Source: Torymus aiolomorphi (Eukaryota > Arthropoda > Insecta > Hymenoptera > Torymidae). Taken from it: 64,000 nt of DNA. The first letter of the stretch is position 1; each line of letters begins with the position of its first letter. The translations under genes were made by a program, and so were the position numbers. Under the pieces are notes generated by a model. The model was not told the DNA's origin, ran no database searches, and saw nothing but the letters and a program-made list of their open reading frames with translations. Location of the stretch: NCBI GenBank assembly GCA_036365515.1, contig CM070877.1, positions 11,538,601 to 11,602,600 of the forward strand. Reading direction: 5' to 3'. Positions 52,346 through 64,000 of the stretch are shown one piece after another.

Positions 52346-55300
52346 CTCTCCTGATTCAAATCTGGAGAAACCGATTATCTTACTCGGGATTTTTACACGC
52401 CATATAGAGAAATTATATTTCGCATCGACATACATAATTGAATACATTTACTCTAAAAATGTCTAACCGACGTTGATCAAATAACACTATTCCAATCTAT
52501 ACTTACTACCCCAGATAACATTTTCCTGACAACTTCAAACCTCCACCTTTTCTCCATCCCCCCACCTCTCCCGCAATTAGTCACCCCCTCCCCCCTGTCC
52601 TCTCCCCCCGGAAATCGATTATTGACCAGCGCATGTACGCGCGCCAGTTAAAAACCGAGCGACCGAGAATGCGCGAGAAATAAGAGGAATGAAACGAACG
52701 CGGCGACCTTGAACTCTCTCTCGCGTGCGGGAGCCAAAAATGCGCCAAGTCTTGCACTCGCGCGCGCGCTCTGCTTTGCGCCAAAGCGAAAAACTCCCCG
52801 GACGATGGCCGGTGCTGAGCTCTTCTGCAGTGCGAGAGAGAGCGCGAAGCTCTCCTTTCGCGGATGTCGCGTGCTCGCGAGCGGAACGTCGGCGCCGCTG
52901 AGTGTGGTAGGTTAAAAATGGATCCTTTCTAGTTGTTTTTTTTTTTTTTTTTTTTTTTAGGGGAAGAATTAACAATATTGACGGGGTTGGTAGTGTCTAT
53001 TTTTTCAATTTTGTTGGTGGTGGTGAGTCAGTGATTGATGGTGTGCGGTGCGATAGGATAGGTTAGGAGCACTGGCGCGGAATCCGATGTTTGAAATGAA
53101 TAGAAACTTTCGTTGTTGAGAAGGTGATGCGTTTTAAAAAGGAAATTAGATCGAAAGGTTTTTCAGTTAACTATAAGTCAGAATTAAAGTCGAAGTTGTT
53201 ATCGATTAACTCGGTTGTCAGCTTGATGGACGTATCCATTTGCCTGTCGAAAGTGTTTCGTATCTGGAGTATACTTTTAAAAGGCGTTTAATTGCGAAAA
53301 AAGTAATTAGCACTGCGAACGCGAACAACAAGTAACGAGAATTTGCGAATCACATTATTTTCCCGCGTCGGAATTTTCGCGAGTAATCGACTCTTGTTGT
53401 TCAATTTCAGCGGTGCTTTTGCGTCAAAGCAACAACGCGCAGCGTACGCCGGGCATAATATTTTACGGAATTGAATTTTGTTGTCACGCTGAGCGTGCGT
53501 AGGTAAGAAATAACCAGTTATGCCGCTCTGCGCCGTCGGCTTCCGTGTTTTAAAATATATATATTACATTACGGCGGGTGTGCATAAAGCGCGTGGAAAT
53601 GATTACCATACGGACACTTTCTATCACGTGGCCATACTATTTTTAAAGCTTAAAGTTCCTCTTTTACTTTTTCCACCGCACGCTATGTGAAATCCCACAA
53701 TATTACATTCGTTATTTATGAAACATCCGTCCCGTTCTTCTTAAAAAAAAAAAAACATAACAAAGGCTCGCCGCGAAAGCCGACCTCTGATAAAGCGTTA
53801 CGTCAATTTAATAGCAGAGCTTCGTATTCGCGCGTGGATTAATCATCACTGCGCGATGCACGCGGCAATTATTACGAGGCGCAATGAAAAACCGATTTTC
53901 ATAAGGTGCACGCCAGTGAAAAATGATTCATCCAGAGCGACCAATCGCATAGGTGTATATAGTGAACGAATATTTTCCCCTTGAGGAGGCAAATTATTCA
54001 GCCGCGTTATGCATGAAAATAGCATTCTGAAATACCGCGGAGAGCCAGCTTTCGCGCACAATAAAAGGCATTACAGCGATCGTTCGTCAACCTATAATGG
54101 GAAACTCCCGTTTATTATTATGCGAAATCCGTGTTGGTGGTTGTTAATGGCCATCCGAAAACTACTTCGTAATGTGGCCGTTGCTCTCCCGTGAAGTGAG
54201 TTGTCGGTAGGCTGAGATTCGTGTACACGGCCCTATAAGTGAGATGTCTATTTAGGAAAACTTAGGTATATAAAAAGGTATATAAAAAACTTAGGTATAT
54301 AAAAAAAATTTTCGAGTGTAGAATATTTCGTTTCGTTACAAAAAGAAACAAATGAAAAAAAATGACAAACGGAAAATGACTTATTGTCGATCTCCTTATA
54401 TTCGCGATTGCCACACTATTGCATAAGACTGACTCTCATTCGTTATATTTACATGCGCATGAATATCATCATTTGCCTTCTTATAGAGACATCAATCAGC
54501 TGTCTACCAATTTAACAATTTCTAACCAAGAATCGTTCACTTTCATCATTTAACTCCATAAAAAATTAAAATTAATTTTATCATATTCCAACTATAATGA
54601 ACATTAGAATTTTCCTTCGTCGCCCAATAAAACCTAATCAGAAGGTATTAAATTTTTCACTTTAATTATCCAATGCCTTCATTCCTTAACTAACGCACAT
54701 TGGACAAACTTCATACCAAAAAAATAAACTACTTCATAAAAGACTACTAATTCCCGAGAGGTTAATCCGTTTCCGCACGGAGATTTCTACTTTGCATAAA
54801 GGGTAATCCTCTTACATTATAAAGATGGTACTTTGAAGTAAGCACATTACTTTTCCGCGACAAGCCGATTGTCCTCCTTGCTCTCAGATCTCTGGAACCA
54901 GGCCGCCTCTCTCCTTTTTAACACGCGCTTACTATGGCCAATGATCAACATCAACTACAAACTCGCCACAATTTCGCCATCCCAGACTAATCCTCCCTCC
55001 AAATTCTATAATACCTCTGCAAATAACTTTTGAGACTCCAGCGTGGCTGCCACCATCTCCGACACGCCGACGCGCGCTGTCGCACCTAATGAATTCGCGA
55101 GGGGCAACCCCTTTGTCCCTCTATCGATCGGCCACCCCCAGCACCTGCAGCCCACGGGATTCACTGTCGGCATTTACGCTTAACAGCAGCAGCAGTAGTA
55201 GTAGCTCTTGCTACATTCGTAAAAACCACCTGTTCCAGCAATCGATACGCCAGTTCCGCCTAATCTGCCAAATCATCGCGGCCATTATCTCGAAACAAGC

Positions 55301-56800
55301 GGAGAGAGAGTAATGATGTGACCTTAACCTGCCCCTCCTGCGTTGAGGATAAGATGATAATTGTACGAGCTTAAGTTGTTAGGAGTTGTGATTAGGAGGG
55401 ACAGGTAGATGTTGTTGGAGGAGGAGTATAAGTGTGGGCTAACAAGACCCGAGGGGAAAGTTCAATTATTTAGGAATCGCTGTTTTCTGCCAGTCAGAGA
55501 AGAACGGTTTGGTTGAGCACGAAATCGATTTTATAAATAATTTATCGTACCGTAAAGAAGAAATGATCATTTATCGGAAGTTTTACAATGTTCTTTAACA
55601 GTTTTTTCGGTATAAAAAAGAAGCTATATTTAATGGGATGTCGAATCAAACGGCTATTGTTAAGCTGCGCTGTAAAATCAACCGTTATTTTACCGAACTG
55701 AACCGAGAAAATCGATTCAGATTAAATTTTAACGCGGAATTGGACCACCACCACCACCACCTACACCAACGACAATACTCCACCTTTGACAAAGGTCGTA
55801 GCTTCATTTGAATATCAAACTCGTTCTAGTCCTGCGGCGATAATTAATCACTCCATTCTGCAACCTTTTCTCCTCTACTAAACTATGCTTATTGCGGACG
55901 TTGGCACTGGGGAAAATCCTTTTTCCTCCCGCAGGTGTGTGCCGGAGTGAGCGTTCGATCGCCGTATGCGGAAGTTCTCTCGGAGCTTCCGGGGCTGCTT
56001 CGAAGTCCCTGTGCATCCAACTCTCGTGCTGTCTGCATTTTTCAACGTCTCCGTCTATAAATGATTCCGCGGAGCTTTCTAACAGCAGCGTTTAACGCTC
56101 GAAAGATTTCTCTTTGTTCTTTTAAAGGCGCCGTGGTTGAGAAGGTGAGGAAAAAATGATGAGCGGTTCGAGTTTGAATTTTCAGTAAAGATTTTATTGG
56201 TGTTGTAATTGTCAAGTAAATTGAGTTACGACGCTTGGACGGTGATAATTTGCCTGGTATAATATTGATTTTGCATCGTGTAATACATTTTCCTGTGATA
56301 CGTACACCCAGAGGACGAATTAATTTGCATGAAATGATTTGAAATTCTGCAATGTCATTTGCTGGTACCAATAGTTTCGATAATCCTACTAAAGGATGGT
56401 AAATAAAACTTTACCAGATTTCAGGTATTCGTCAGCATTAAATTGTCGAATTAATGCAATAATTATCCAGAAAAGTCCCTTGCACAAAACATTTTTTAAA
56501 TTATAATTACGATCTTCTTCACTAAAATTGTCCAGAAAATTACTATTCATATCGGGTAAAAGACGGTTACTTCTGTACCGTAGAGTTATTCTTAGTCTCA
56601 TTGTGAGAGTTCAAACCAAAGTGTATCCAATTTAAAAAAGATCTCCCCTTTATAAAAGAAGCGAATGCTATTCATACGAAATACCGCGCCACATATTTAA
56701 CTTTGAAAAGAAACTACTTTATCCTCATCTGGGTTAACATTTAATTCCATAATACGATTTCGCAAGCCAGATGAAAACTTAATACGGACTTGACATATTT
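52346..56800. other. Intergenic, closely spaced CpG patches
   Basis: No gene recognised. Patches lie at about 52.65-52.9, 53.3-54.1, 55.0-55.3 and 55.9-56.1 kb. The first and third show the C-left, G-right flanks clearly (C-rich 52500-52620 and 54940-55080; G-rich 52960-53080 and 55320-55460). A 23-base T run is at 52936-52958. Short frames here follow the composition and show no domains. Confidence 0.3.
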
Positions 56801-56999
56801 TAAACATTCGCGTTCTGAAACTCCACGTCTCTTTCTCTCACACACTCCTCTCTCTCTCATCCGAAAATGCAAATTCTTCCCCCAAATCAGCGCCATCCCT
56901 CGTTGAAAGCCCATTCAATCCCATCCTCCCTAAAAGTCCTCCCAATGCACCGCGGAATAAAATGCACGCACGCATCCTCCTCTTCCTCCCCTCTCCGAC

Positions 57000-57478
57000 C
57001 TCCTCCTCCCACCCCTCTCGGCGTCGAGCCATGCAGATCAATAAGCGACCGTCGGCGGCCGCTGCCGTTGCGACGACGTCTGCGCGCGGCGGCGGCAGCA
57101 CAGGTGGAGGCAGCAGCAGCAGCAGCAGCAGCAGCGGCCGCCAGGCCAGAAATCACACACTCGTGCTCGCGCCGGAACCCTGTGCGGATCGTCGTGTCGA
57201 CGTCCATCGTTCGTCGAGTCCGTACAGAGAAAGAAAGAGAGCAGTAGCAGCAGCAGTAGCAGCAGCAGTAGTAGCGAGAGAGAGTAGTAGTAGTAGATAG
57301 AGAGAGAGAGAGAGAGAGAGGAGCAGAGCGCGCTCGCGCGTGTATTAGTGCTCGAGTAAGGTGGAGTGGCGAGGGGAAGAAGAGGGCGAGACGGCCTGCC
57401 GGAGGAGGGAACGCAGCAGCGCCAGGGCCGGGAGTGGACACCTCCGGAAATCGCGACTTATGCGTCTACGCCGAGCAG
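57000..57478 (+). other. Possible 5' leader exon of a gene beyond the window
   Basis: GC-rich, with CAG repeats (57111-57135) and GA repeats (about 57300-57320), ending at a donor (GAGCAGGTAGG) at 57478. An ATG at 57460 would give six codons before the splice. Long CAG/GA-rich leaders before a large first intron are common in insect regulatory genes, but no matching downstream exon lies in this window. Frames through the repeats on either strand are not credible proteins. Confidence 0.3.
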
Positions 57479-57479
57479 G

Positions 57480-59803
57480 TAGGCCGGAATAATAGATGAT
57501 AGAATATAGGAGCGTTCTGGATACGCACGCACACACACATACAACCGGTCTTTGTGAAGAATGGGTGGGATACGTGTGGGCGAGAGAGGGAGGCAACAGC
57601 AGCAGTAGCAGCTTTCCTAACCCCTTCGGGGGTGAGGCTGCTGGGTTGTTTCCCGTGGGTGGTGGTGGTGGTGGTAGCAGAGGTGGAGAGAAAGAGATAG
57701 AGAGAGGTGCATGAGATGGGACGGGAGAGGCGTCGCGAATCTTGTGGCAATCTCCTGACATCTGGATGGGAATTGATTGTAGCTTTGCGGAAGGGCTGCA
57801 GCCGGATTGCGGAAATTAAATTCTGAAATTAGCTTATAATCAGGACCGAGATGACACTGCGGTTATTTAAAGATACCTTGGGGGGAAATGATGCGATAAA
57901 CTAACCTACCACTAGATGATGATATTTAAATTGTCTATAGCCATTGGTAGCTTGTAATCCCTTAATCTCAATTGTGCAATGCAACTTCTTTTGTCGAACA
58001 GAATAGATACGATCCCATCTAAAACGTAACGACAGCCTGCTGACTAGTAAATCAAGTAACCAGGATTATCCCGAGGCAATCCCATCATCCCCCAGTTGTG
58101 TTGATCCTTTAGTTACGTACCTATCAATCTGTCTACCTGCAGACTCATCAATACCGAACTCAAATCAGACAAAGAAATCGAAAACCTTTCTCTCTCGTAT
58201 TCTCACAGTTGATAAAGGACACACAGTATCGCGTAAGGAAACACCGAGTGCCAGTGGACACGTACCCCAAACGTTTCGCGTCGCTTTGTAAGTGTCGCGC
58301 GTCATTAGGCTCTCGCTTTACGACTCGGATTGATGCACCGGCGAATACGAGATTGATGATCGCGCCGCGCGGTGATTGACTTTAAGGACGAGTGTCCGAT
58401 CCTCGTTGCTGAATACTCTGAATGTATAAGCGATATCTGCAGGAGGTAGTATAGGAAATTAAGGGTAGTGAACCAGCAGCTGGACTGTTAATTTTACCGA
58501 ATTGTCCTGGCACGTGAATGATGGTCGTTTAGGGATTTATAAATAAATTTGGGTTTTCTCAAGCGATTACTGGACTAAGAAGTATACATTTAGGTATTTG
58601 ATAGCTAGACGTCTTAAAAATAACCTTTAAGGGAATGTCGAGGCTTAAATTCATCTTACATACTTGCCAACATTGCTTTTTTTTATTAGTTACATTTTAA
58701 AATTTTTATCATTTATTTGACTATTTCCCTGCTCTCCAACTCATTCTAAATGAAATGCAATTAAAATAGTTAATAAAAATCAAAAATTGGATTAAAACAA
58801 CAAAAGATGCAAAAAAAGAAAAGAAATCATCCCCCTAACCTCCAAACCTTTTCTACTCTACACCCAGCCACCTCAGCACCTTCATCCACGTCCACCTCTA
58901 CACCAGCGTACAATCGAGATCAACGACTATCCTTACCACTCGATACACCCCTGACGGCGATCAGTGGGTCGCCGCCGTATAGCTACCACCGCCGCAAACC
59001 GCCTTTTATCGACAGCGAGCTAAAGACACGCGCTACTGCATTTTTGCTCGCTTCCCCGGCTTAGCCTACTTTCGTCGCCACGCGAACCATCGAGAGAGCT
59101 CCGAAGATTTTCTAGGACGCGAGAGTCTTCTTCGCGGGTAGGTGCGAAGAAAGCAGCAGCCTGGGCTTTTTTTCGAATAGAGGTTGCTGGTTGGGGGGAT
59201 TGGATTGGAACAGTGCGGGGGTGGGGGTGCGGACTGCGGTAGACGGCATTGCAGTGGGTGTCGTGTTTACACGTGTAGTTATAAATATAGAGGGTAGACG
59301 CAGGGAAATGGAATGACGTATCTTCATAATAATAGGATTGGGGTTGTGATTTGTGTCATAATGATGCGTAATTTAAAAAGAATCGGTTTGATTTTAATGA
59401 AACGATCAAACGTATGTTTGGGAACAAAATCACTTTTTCTGGTTTAGTTACTAGAAAAATTTATTTTAAGATTTTCTTTGTGCTTTAAAATAGTTAATTA
59501 TATAAGCTTCAAATACAAAAAAAAAAATTTTTTAATATTTCATAGTATTCCAGTCGTATGAGTTTCAAATCCACCGAAACAACTTTCTAGTTAAATTATT
59601 ATTAAACACCGATAAAATTAAGAACGCAACGCCTTCACTTTATCCACACAATTCTTCTCTGCATAAATCATCGCTTTGTGGTGAAGTTATAAGCGTCCTT
59701 GATCACTGGAAGCGAGCAATCAGTTAACGATTTAAAATGATTGGCCCAGTTAACGCTCTCTATAATCCATTCACATAGAGTTTAAAATACATACGGACAC
59801 CCC

Positions 59804-59889
<86 letters not shown>

Positions 59890-60724
59890 CGTTTCTTCCC
59901 AATCTTTTCATCAACGTCCCGTTAAAACAAATCACTTCGTTTTCGAAATCCATATACATATATATTATATTCCGCGTTCCATCCGACGTGTGTCTCTCGA
60001 TCGACCATCGTTGTTTCGCGAACGAAAATGAACGCTTGCCTCGCACGCACGGATATACATGTGGTTGTATACACTTTATCCGAATTGACCGATAAAGTGC
60101 AAGTCGTGTAGAGACGATGATTATACCAGCGGCGGTCGTGCTGTAGTTTTACAAGATTATGGAAGTTTATGGAGGGTAGTTTAGATTCAGTGGCTGGAGT
60201 ATATTTTTAGCTGGATGAAGGGCTTTTAGGTTCCATATGGTAGCGTTATAGTCGCTGTTATCAGTCATTGACTATTCAGAACATTATGAGGGGTAGTAAA
60301 GTTTGTAACTGGAAATTCGATACAGGCGTATATAATATTACTTTAAATCTGGTACTTCTTTGTCCAAAGGTATCATAAGAATCAATTTCAATGAATACAC
60401 ATAATTAAAAGCGACTGGAATGTCGTTCAGTGATAATAGTTTTGCAGTCAGCTTTTTTGAGAAACATGTTCACACTAATGATAAAGTATGACATGTACAA
60501 AAAAAACTATTATAATAAAATATGATGAACTTGTTATGAGTAAAGTATACGCTGACTAAAAAAGAAAAAATGTCGGAATAATTAGACTGGAAAATATACT
60601 TTACTATATTACAATGTAAACGTATATATACGTTACAGTAATAAATAGCTTTATTTTCCAAGAAATAATGTATTAAAATTTCTTAACGCTGCAGTACCAT
60701 CCACAAACACGTCTCTCCCAACTA
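57480..60724. other. Intergenic, (GA)n microsatellite
   Basis: No gene recognised. C-rich 58800-58940 changes to G-rich 59160-59340 across a CpG patch at 59.0 kb. The rest is AT-rich apart from the (GA)n tract and a small CpG patch around 60.0 kb. Confidence 0.3.
59816..59887. repeat. (GA)36 microsatellite
   Basis: An uninterrupted GA dinucleotide tract of about 72 bases, the longest simple repeat in the window. A likely polymorphic locus. Confidence 0.95.
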
Positions 60725-60726
60725 TA

Positions 60727-61476
60727 TATGTGCAAATCCGCGGACTACAGACAACAACTGGGGTACAAAAACGGAAAAAATTTTTTTACACCACTCTAAC
60801 CTCAAAATCATAACTTTAATATGATTATTCGGCTCTCGTGGTGTAAAATACAGTACGACACTGGTGCGTAAGGTGATTTTTACCGCATTCGACTTTTCGC
60901 ACTCGCTTCGCTCGTGCGATAATTGTCTCCTGCGGTAAATAATCACCTTCCACACCCGTATCGTAATGTACTATTTTAAGGCACACCTACCACATAAGGT
61001 TTTTTCGGTTCTTTGGGGATCCCCCAACATGAAAATACTCGTGAACACTCATTATCCATTGCCAAACTTTTTTGCCGACGAAATCAATTTTTCTTATGGA
61101 AATTTAACATGGGAAAATGGACGAAAAGTAGTCATTGATAATTAAACAATAGCAAACTATTGAAGAGGCCAACCCAAATTCCACAAAAAAAGCTATTAAA
61201 GTTGAAGAATAGAGCTTTAATTTGAGATGAGAATCGTTCAAATCGGTCGATTCTGTGCAAAGCTACGTGAAGTTGAAAATGGCGAAAAATGACAAAAATT
61301 TGAAGAATTACGTGGGTTTGAAAAAAATCGCTCATTTTCATCATTATTCGCCATTTTCAAATTCACCTAGCACCACAAAAAACCGAAAAAACCTTATGTG
61401 GTAGGTGTGCCCTCAAAAAAAATTTTTTCCGTTTTTGTACCCCAGTTGTTGTCTATAGTCCGCGGATTTGCACATA
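60727..61476. mobile_element. TA-flanked 750-bp element with nested hairpin
   Basis: Terminal inverted repeats of about 60 bases (60727-60787 and about 61416-61476) start TATGTGCAAATCCGCGGAC, with TA outside both ends (60725-60726 and 61477-61478). A second inverted pair, GGCACACCTACCACATAAGG and its complement (about 60980-61010 and 61382-61412), lies inside, suggesting one element within another. The hairpin repeat at 60791-60982 occupies the interval between the left outer and inner arms. No transposase is encoded. Confidence 0.65.
60791..60982. repeat. Hairpin repeat, copy 2
   Basis: Same organisation as 48520-48712. The 5' part CTCTAACCTCAAAATC and the tip GCACTCGCTTCGCTCGTGC (60899-60917) are identical between copies. 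The stem here pairs 60870-60887 with 60931-60949 and differs in sequence from copy 1 while remaining complementary. Confidence 0.65.
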
Positions 61477-61478
61477 TA

Positions 61479-62884
61479 CTACGAAAACTTTGTCCCTTTT
61501 ATCATTTGAAAATTCAATAAAAACCTAACCAATCAACATCCCAGCACATCTTCACAAACAGCCGGCAATCGAGTAAACAATTTCCCTTTGCCCCCGACTT
61601 CCAGGAGCCAACCCTTTACCACTATACCTCCTCACTCTCTACTTCGCCTCTCTTACGCAAAGTAGGTCAAAATATGAAAAATTTAAAAAGACCGCGCGAT
61701 ATTTTTAGACGCCGCGCCGCGAGCCTTCAAAAAGAGGATTATATCGCGGGGATACACACATCCTCGATGTAGTTTGACATACGCGCACGTGCCAGAGGCC
61801 CTATATACATATACACAAGAGAGATAAAGAGAGTTTCTTGCTGCTGAAAAATTTGCACAACGAGAGTATAAAAGTAAATGCGGCGCGGCTATTTTTAGCG
61901 CCGGCCAGGAGAGAGGGAGAGAGATCGCTCGCTTCATGTGATAATCGATTAATTTGAAAATTTCGAGCAAACCGTTGGGTGACATGGGATAATGAAGGTT
62001 ATTAGCGGGGGTGTAAGAAGTCGCCAGAGAGTGACCTCGTTACGCGCAGAGGTAAATTTAGCTTTAATTAGATTTTTTTTTAATTTGAGGATGTAATTGA
62101 ACAGAATTTGAATTATTTATGCGAAAGCTGTTATTTGGGGGTTTGAAAATCATGGAAAATTTGTAAATAACGGGCAAAGTTCAAACGCGCTTCGCGCGTA
62201 CTTCACCTGTTCAACCGTAAGTTCAACTAGCCGAGCATTTTTCAAATAACCAATCACATCGACTCTTTAAATGAGCCACTACTTCCAGCCATCATTTTTT
62301 TAAACAGAAAATCACACATTTTTTTGTATAATTCTTTGGTTGTACATTGTCAGCTAAGTAATTAGATTCCTCATTATACAAATTGTATCGTGTTAACGTA
62401 TACAGCTCACATGTTTTGTTTTCTGTAAATCCAAACTAAATACAAAGCCTAATAATTACATCCTAAGTAAAAGTTCAACTTTCTTGACTATACATACACC
62501 GACTAAAACTGCCGTTTACTAACGTTATTAATAAAACCACGCGTCCACCTTCGCCGAACAAGACAGCGTGCAATTCACCAACCTCCTACATCCAAAATCC
62601 AATTTTCCAATTGGGAATTAATTCCCCCCTCCCCCGCGTTTCCAATTAAACTTTGCCCATGCTACTACACCCGCGCTGCACTCCCAACTTCCCCGTTCTC
62701 CATCTATACCCGCGGCACGACACACAATTCGTATGCCGTCTGAGAAGTGCGCTCGCGCGCTAATAATATTCAAGGCTCCATAAAAAAAATTTATTTGTTT
62801 TATCAACGCTTTCGATTCTCGCCTGCACACGTACACACGAGATTGATAAAAAAAAGAGAAGGCTATTTTCTGCATCGACCTTAT
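61479..62884. other. Intergenic, skewed CpG patch
   Basis: No gene recognised. C-rich 61520-61650, CpG-rich 61680-61960, then G-rich 61970-62070. A second C-rich run (62520-62720) leads into the tandem array. Nothing else seen. Confidence 0.3.
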
Positions 62885-63320
62885 CCCTTATATAAATTGA
62901 GCATTCGAGATAATCTATTTTACCCTCGAACGATCTCGAAATCTCGAATAATCGAATCCGTCTCGAATCTCGAAAGGAGAGAAACAAAAGACGAAACAGT
63001 GGCGCGCGTAGCGCGCTGATTAACGCTAGTCCCTTATATAAATTGAGCATTCGAGATAATCTATTTTGCCCTCGAACGATCTCGAAATCTCGAATAATCG
63101 AATCCGTCTCGAATCTCGAAAGGAGAGAAACAAAAGACCAACAAACAGTGGCGCGCGTAGCGCGCTGATTAACGCTAGTATCCTTAAATATAAATTGAGC
63201 GATCGATTTTCGAGCGTTTTCGCGAGGTATCTCGAAATCTCGAATCGATCTCGAAACTTGAAAGAAATCGAGAAACAGCGAAGAGAGGGCGCGCGTAGCG
63301 CACCAAAATAACACTAGTTA
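62885..63320. repeat. Tandem array of about 146-bp units
   Basis: Three head-to-tail copies begin at 62885, 63031 and 63181. The first two are nearly identical apart from one substitution and a small indel; the third is diverged in its middle. Each unit starts with TATAAATTGAG, contains a cluster of TCTCGAA words, and ends with GCGCGTAGCGC followed by CTAGT. The unit length is not a multiple of three, and frames through it change between copies, so it is not protein-coding. It could be a short satellite or a tandem structured RNA. Confidence 0.8.
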
Positions 63321-64000
63321 TTACATATCCATACCCCGCGCAGCGATCGAAGGTAGTAATAATTAATTTCCACGATAGAAACGTATACGTAATCCTGCCC
63401 CGAGTGTATGTATAGTGCAAACGACATTTTCGAATTCGTATATTGTATAGAGTATAGACAGCGAGAGCGGGAAGGTAAACAAAAGACACGCTCGAAAACG
63501 GGTAAACGTATACACACGTATATAAACACACGTTTCAAATCGTCGTAATGAAATAAAAACACATGCAGCGCCGGTCCCAATTGATGCGGAAAGCTCGCGG
63601 GTAAATAAAATACGTGAATATACACACACACACACACATAGTTACGGACGTTATAGGTCGTCGCGTGACTACGATAAGATCAGCGGCGCAAGCACATACT
63701 TTTTCACGCTCGGTGCGCTATCCAGTCGCGGGATATTGGGGCCGTCAATTCGACACATAGAATTTTTCGTCGTTGTGTGTATCGCGCATATTTGAAGGCG
63801 GGCGAGATGCTTTCGAACCAATTGAATAGTTTGTCGCGGTTGGTGGTCAAATTGTCGGGTAAATAATTAGTTCGCGATGGTTTTATGCGGTTATAACATG
63901 CGTGGGAATTAATTACACGCAAGGGTATAATATAGTTGAATGATTTATCGTACCTGCTGCTGTAATGTATTTACTTGACGCAAAATTAATGAAAAATAGG
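63321..64000. other. Window end, no gene seen
   Basis: CpG-moderate sequence with a short (CA)n tract near 63620-63640. No exon, repeat ends or structured RNA recognised. Confidence 0.35.

Overview
The window reads as insect nuclear DNA. It has spliced genes with short phase-matched introns, AT-rich intergenic DNA broken by CpG-rich patches, many (GA)n, (CA)n and (TAA)n microsatellites, and many DNA transposons. The best-preserved host gene is an insect-type arylalkylamine/dopamine N-acetyltransferase. Its split and the CpG-rich patches suggest a hymenopteran, but that is an inference. Coding density is very low: two host genes and two transposon-borne genes account for nearly all convincing coding sequence.

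Layout. 0.5-3.1 kb is nested repeat debris: a small palindrome, a probable TA-flanked element with exon-like pieces, and a 0.3 kb palindrome abutting it. 6.1-7.2 kb is a TA-flanked inverted-repeat element containing a tRNA-like segment. 14.4-15.1 kb holds two unassigned open frames. 20.26-20.99 kb is a TTAA-flanked inverted-repeat element. 25.7-26.7 kb is a foldback element with a 163-bp relative at 52.2 kb. 27.24-30.58 kb is a hAT transposon with an 8-bp target duplication and a broken, internally deleted transposase. 31.05-36.17 kb is the three-exon N-acetyltransferase gene (+ strand), whose second intron carries a modular inverted-repeat element. 36.71-36.87 kb is a hairpin element with 64-bp perfect arms and an 8-bp duplication. 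39.33-40.96 kb is a two-exon ZNF622/Rei1 ribosome-biogenesis gene (- strand). 43.66-44.54 kb is an 882-bp P-element-like transposon: terminal repeats starting CATGATG, an 8-bp duplication, and an intact two-exon gene for an 89-residue THAP-only DNA-binding protein. 48.5 and 60.8 kb carry two related hairpin repeats, the second nested in a 750-bp TA-flanked element. 62.9-63.3 kb is a tandem array of about 146-bp units.

The most notable items are the P-like element encoding only its THAP domain (a candidate self-repressor or relic), the paired hairpin repeats whose stems differ between copies yet stay complementary within each copy, and a recurring composition pattern. In that pattern CpG-rich patches every few kb are flanked by C/A-rich sequence on the left and G/T-rich sequence on the right. 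It is unchanged by reverse complementing, so it points to something bidirectional centred on each patch. The two host genes show no functional link. The N-acetyltransferase exons are GC-rich and sit in such patches; the ZNF622 and THAP exons are AT-rich.
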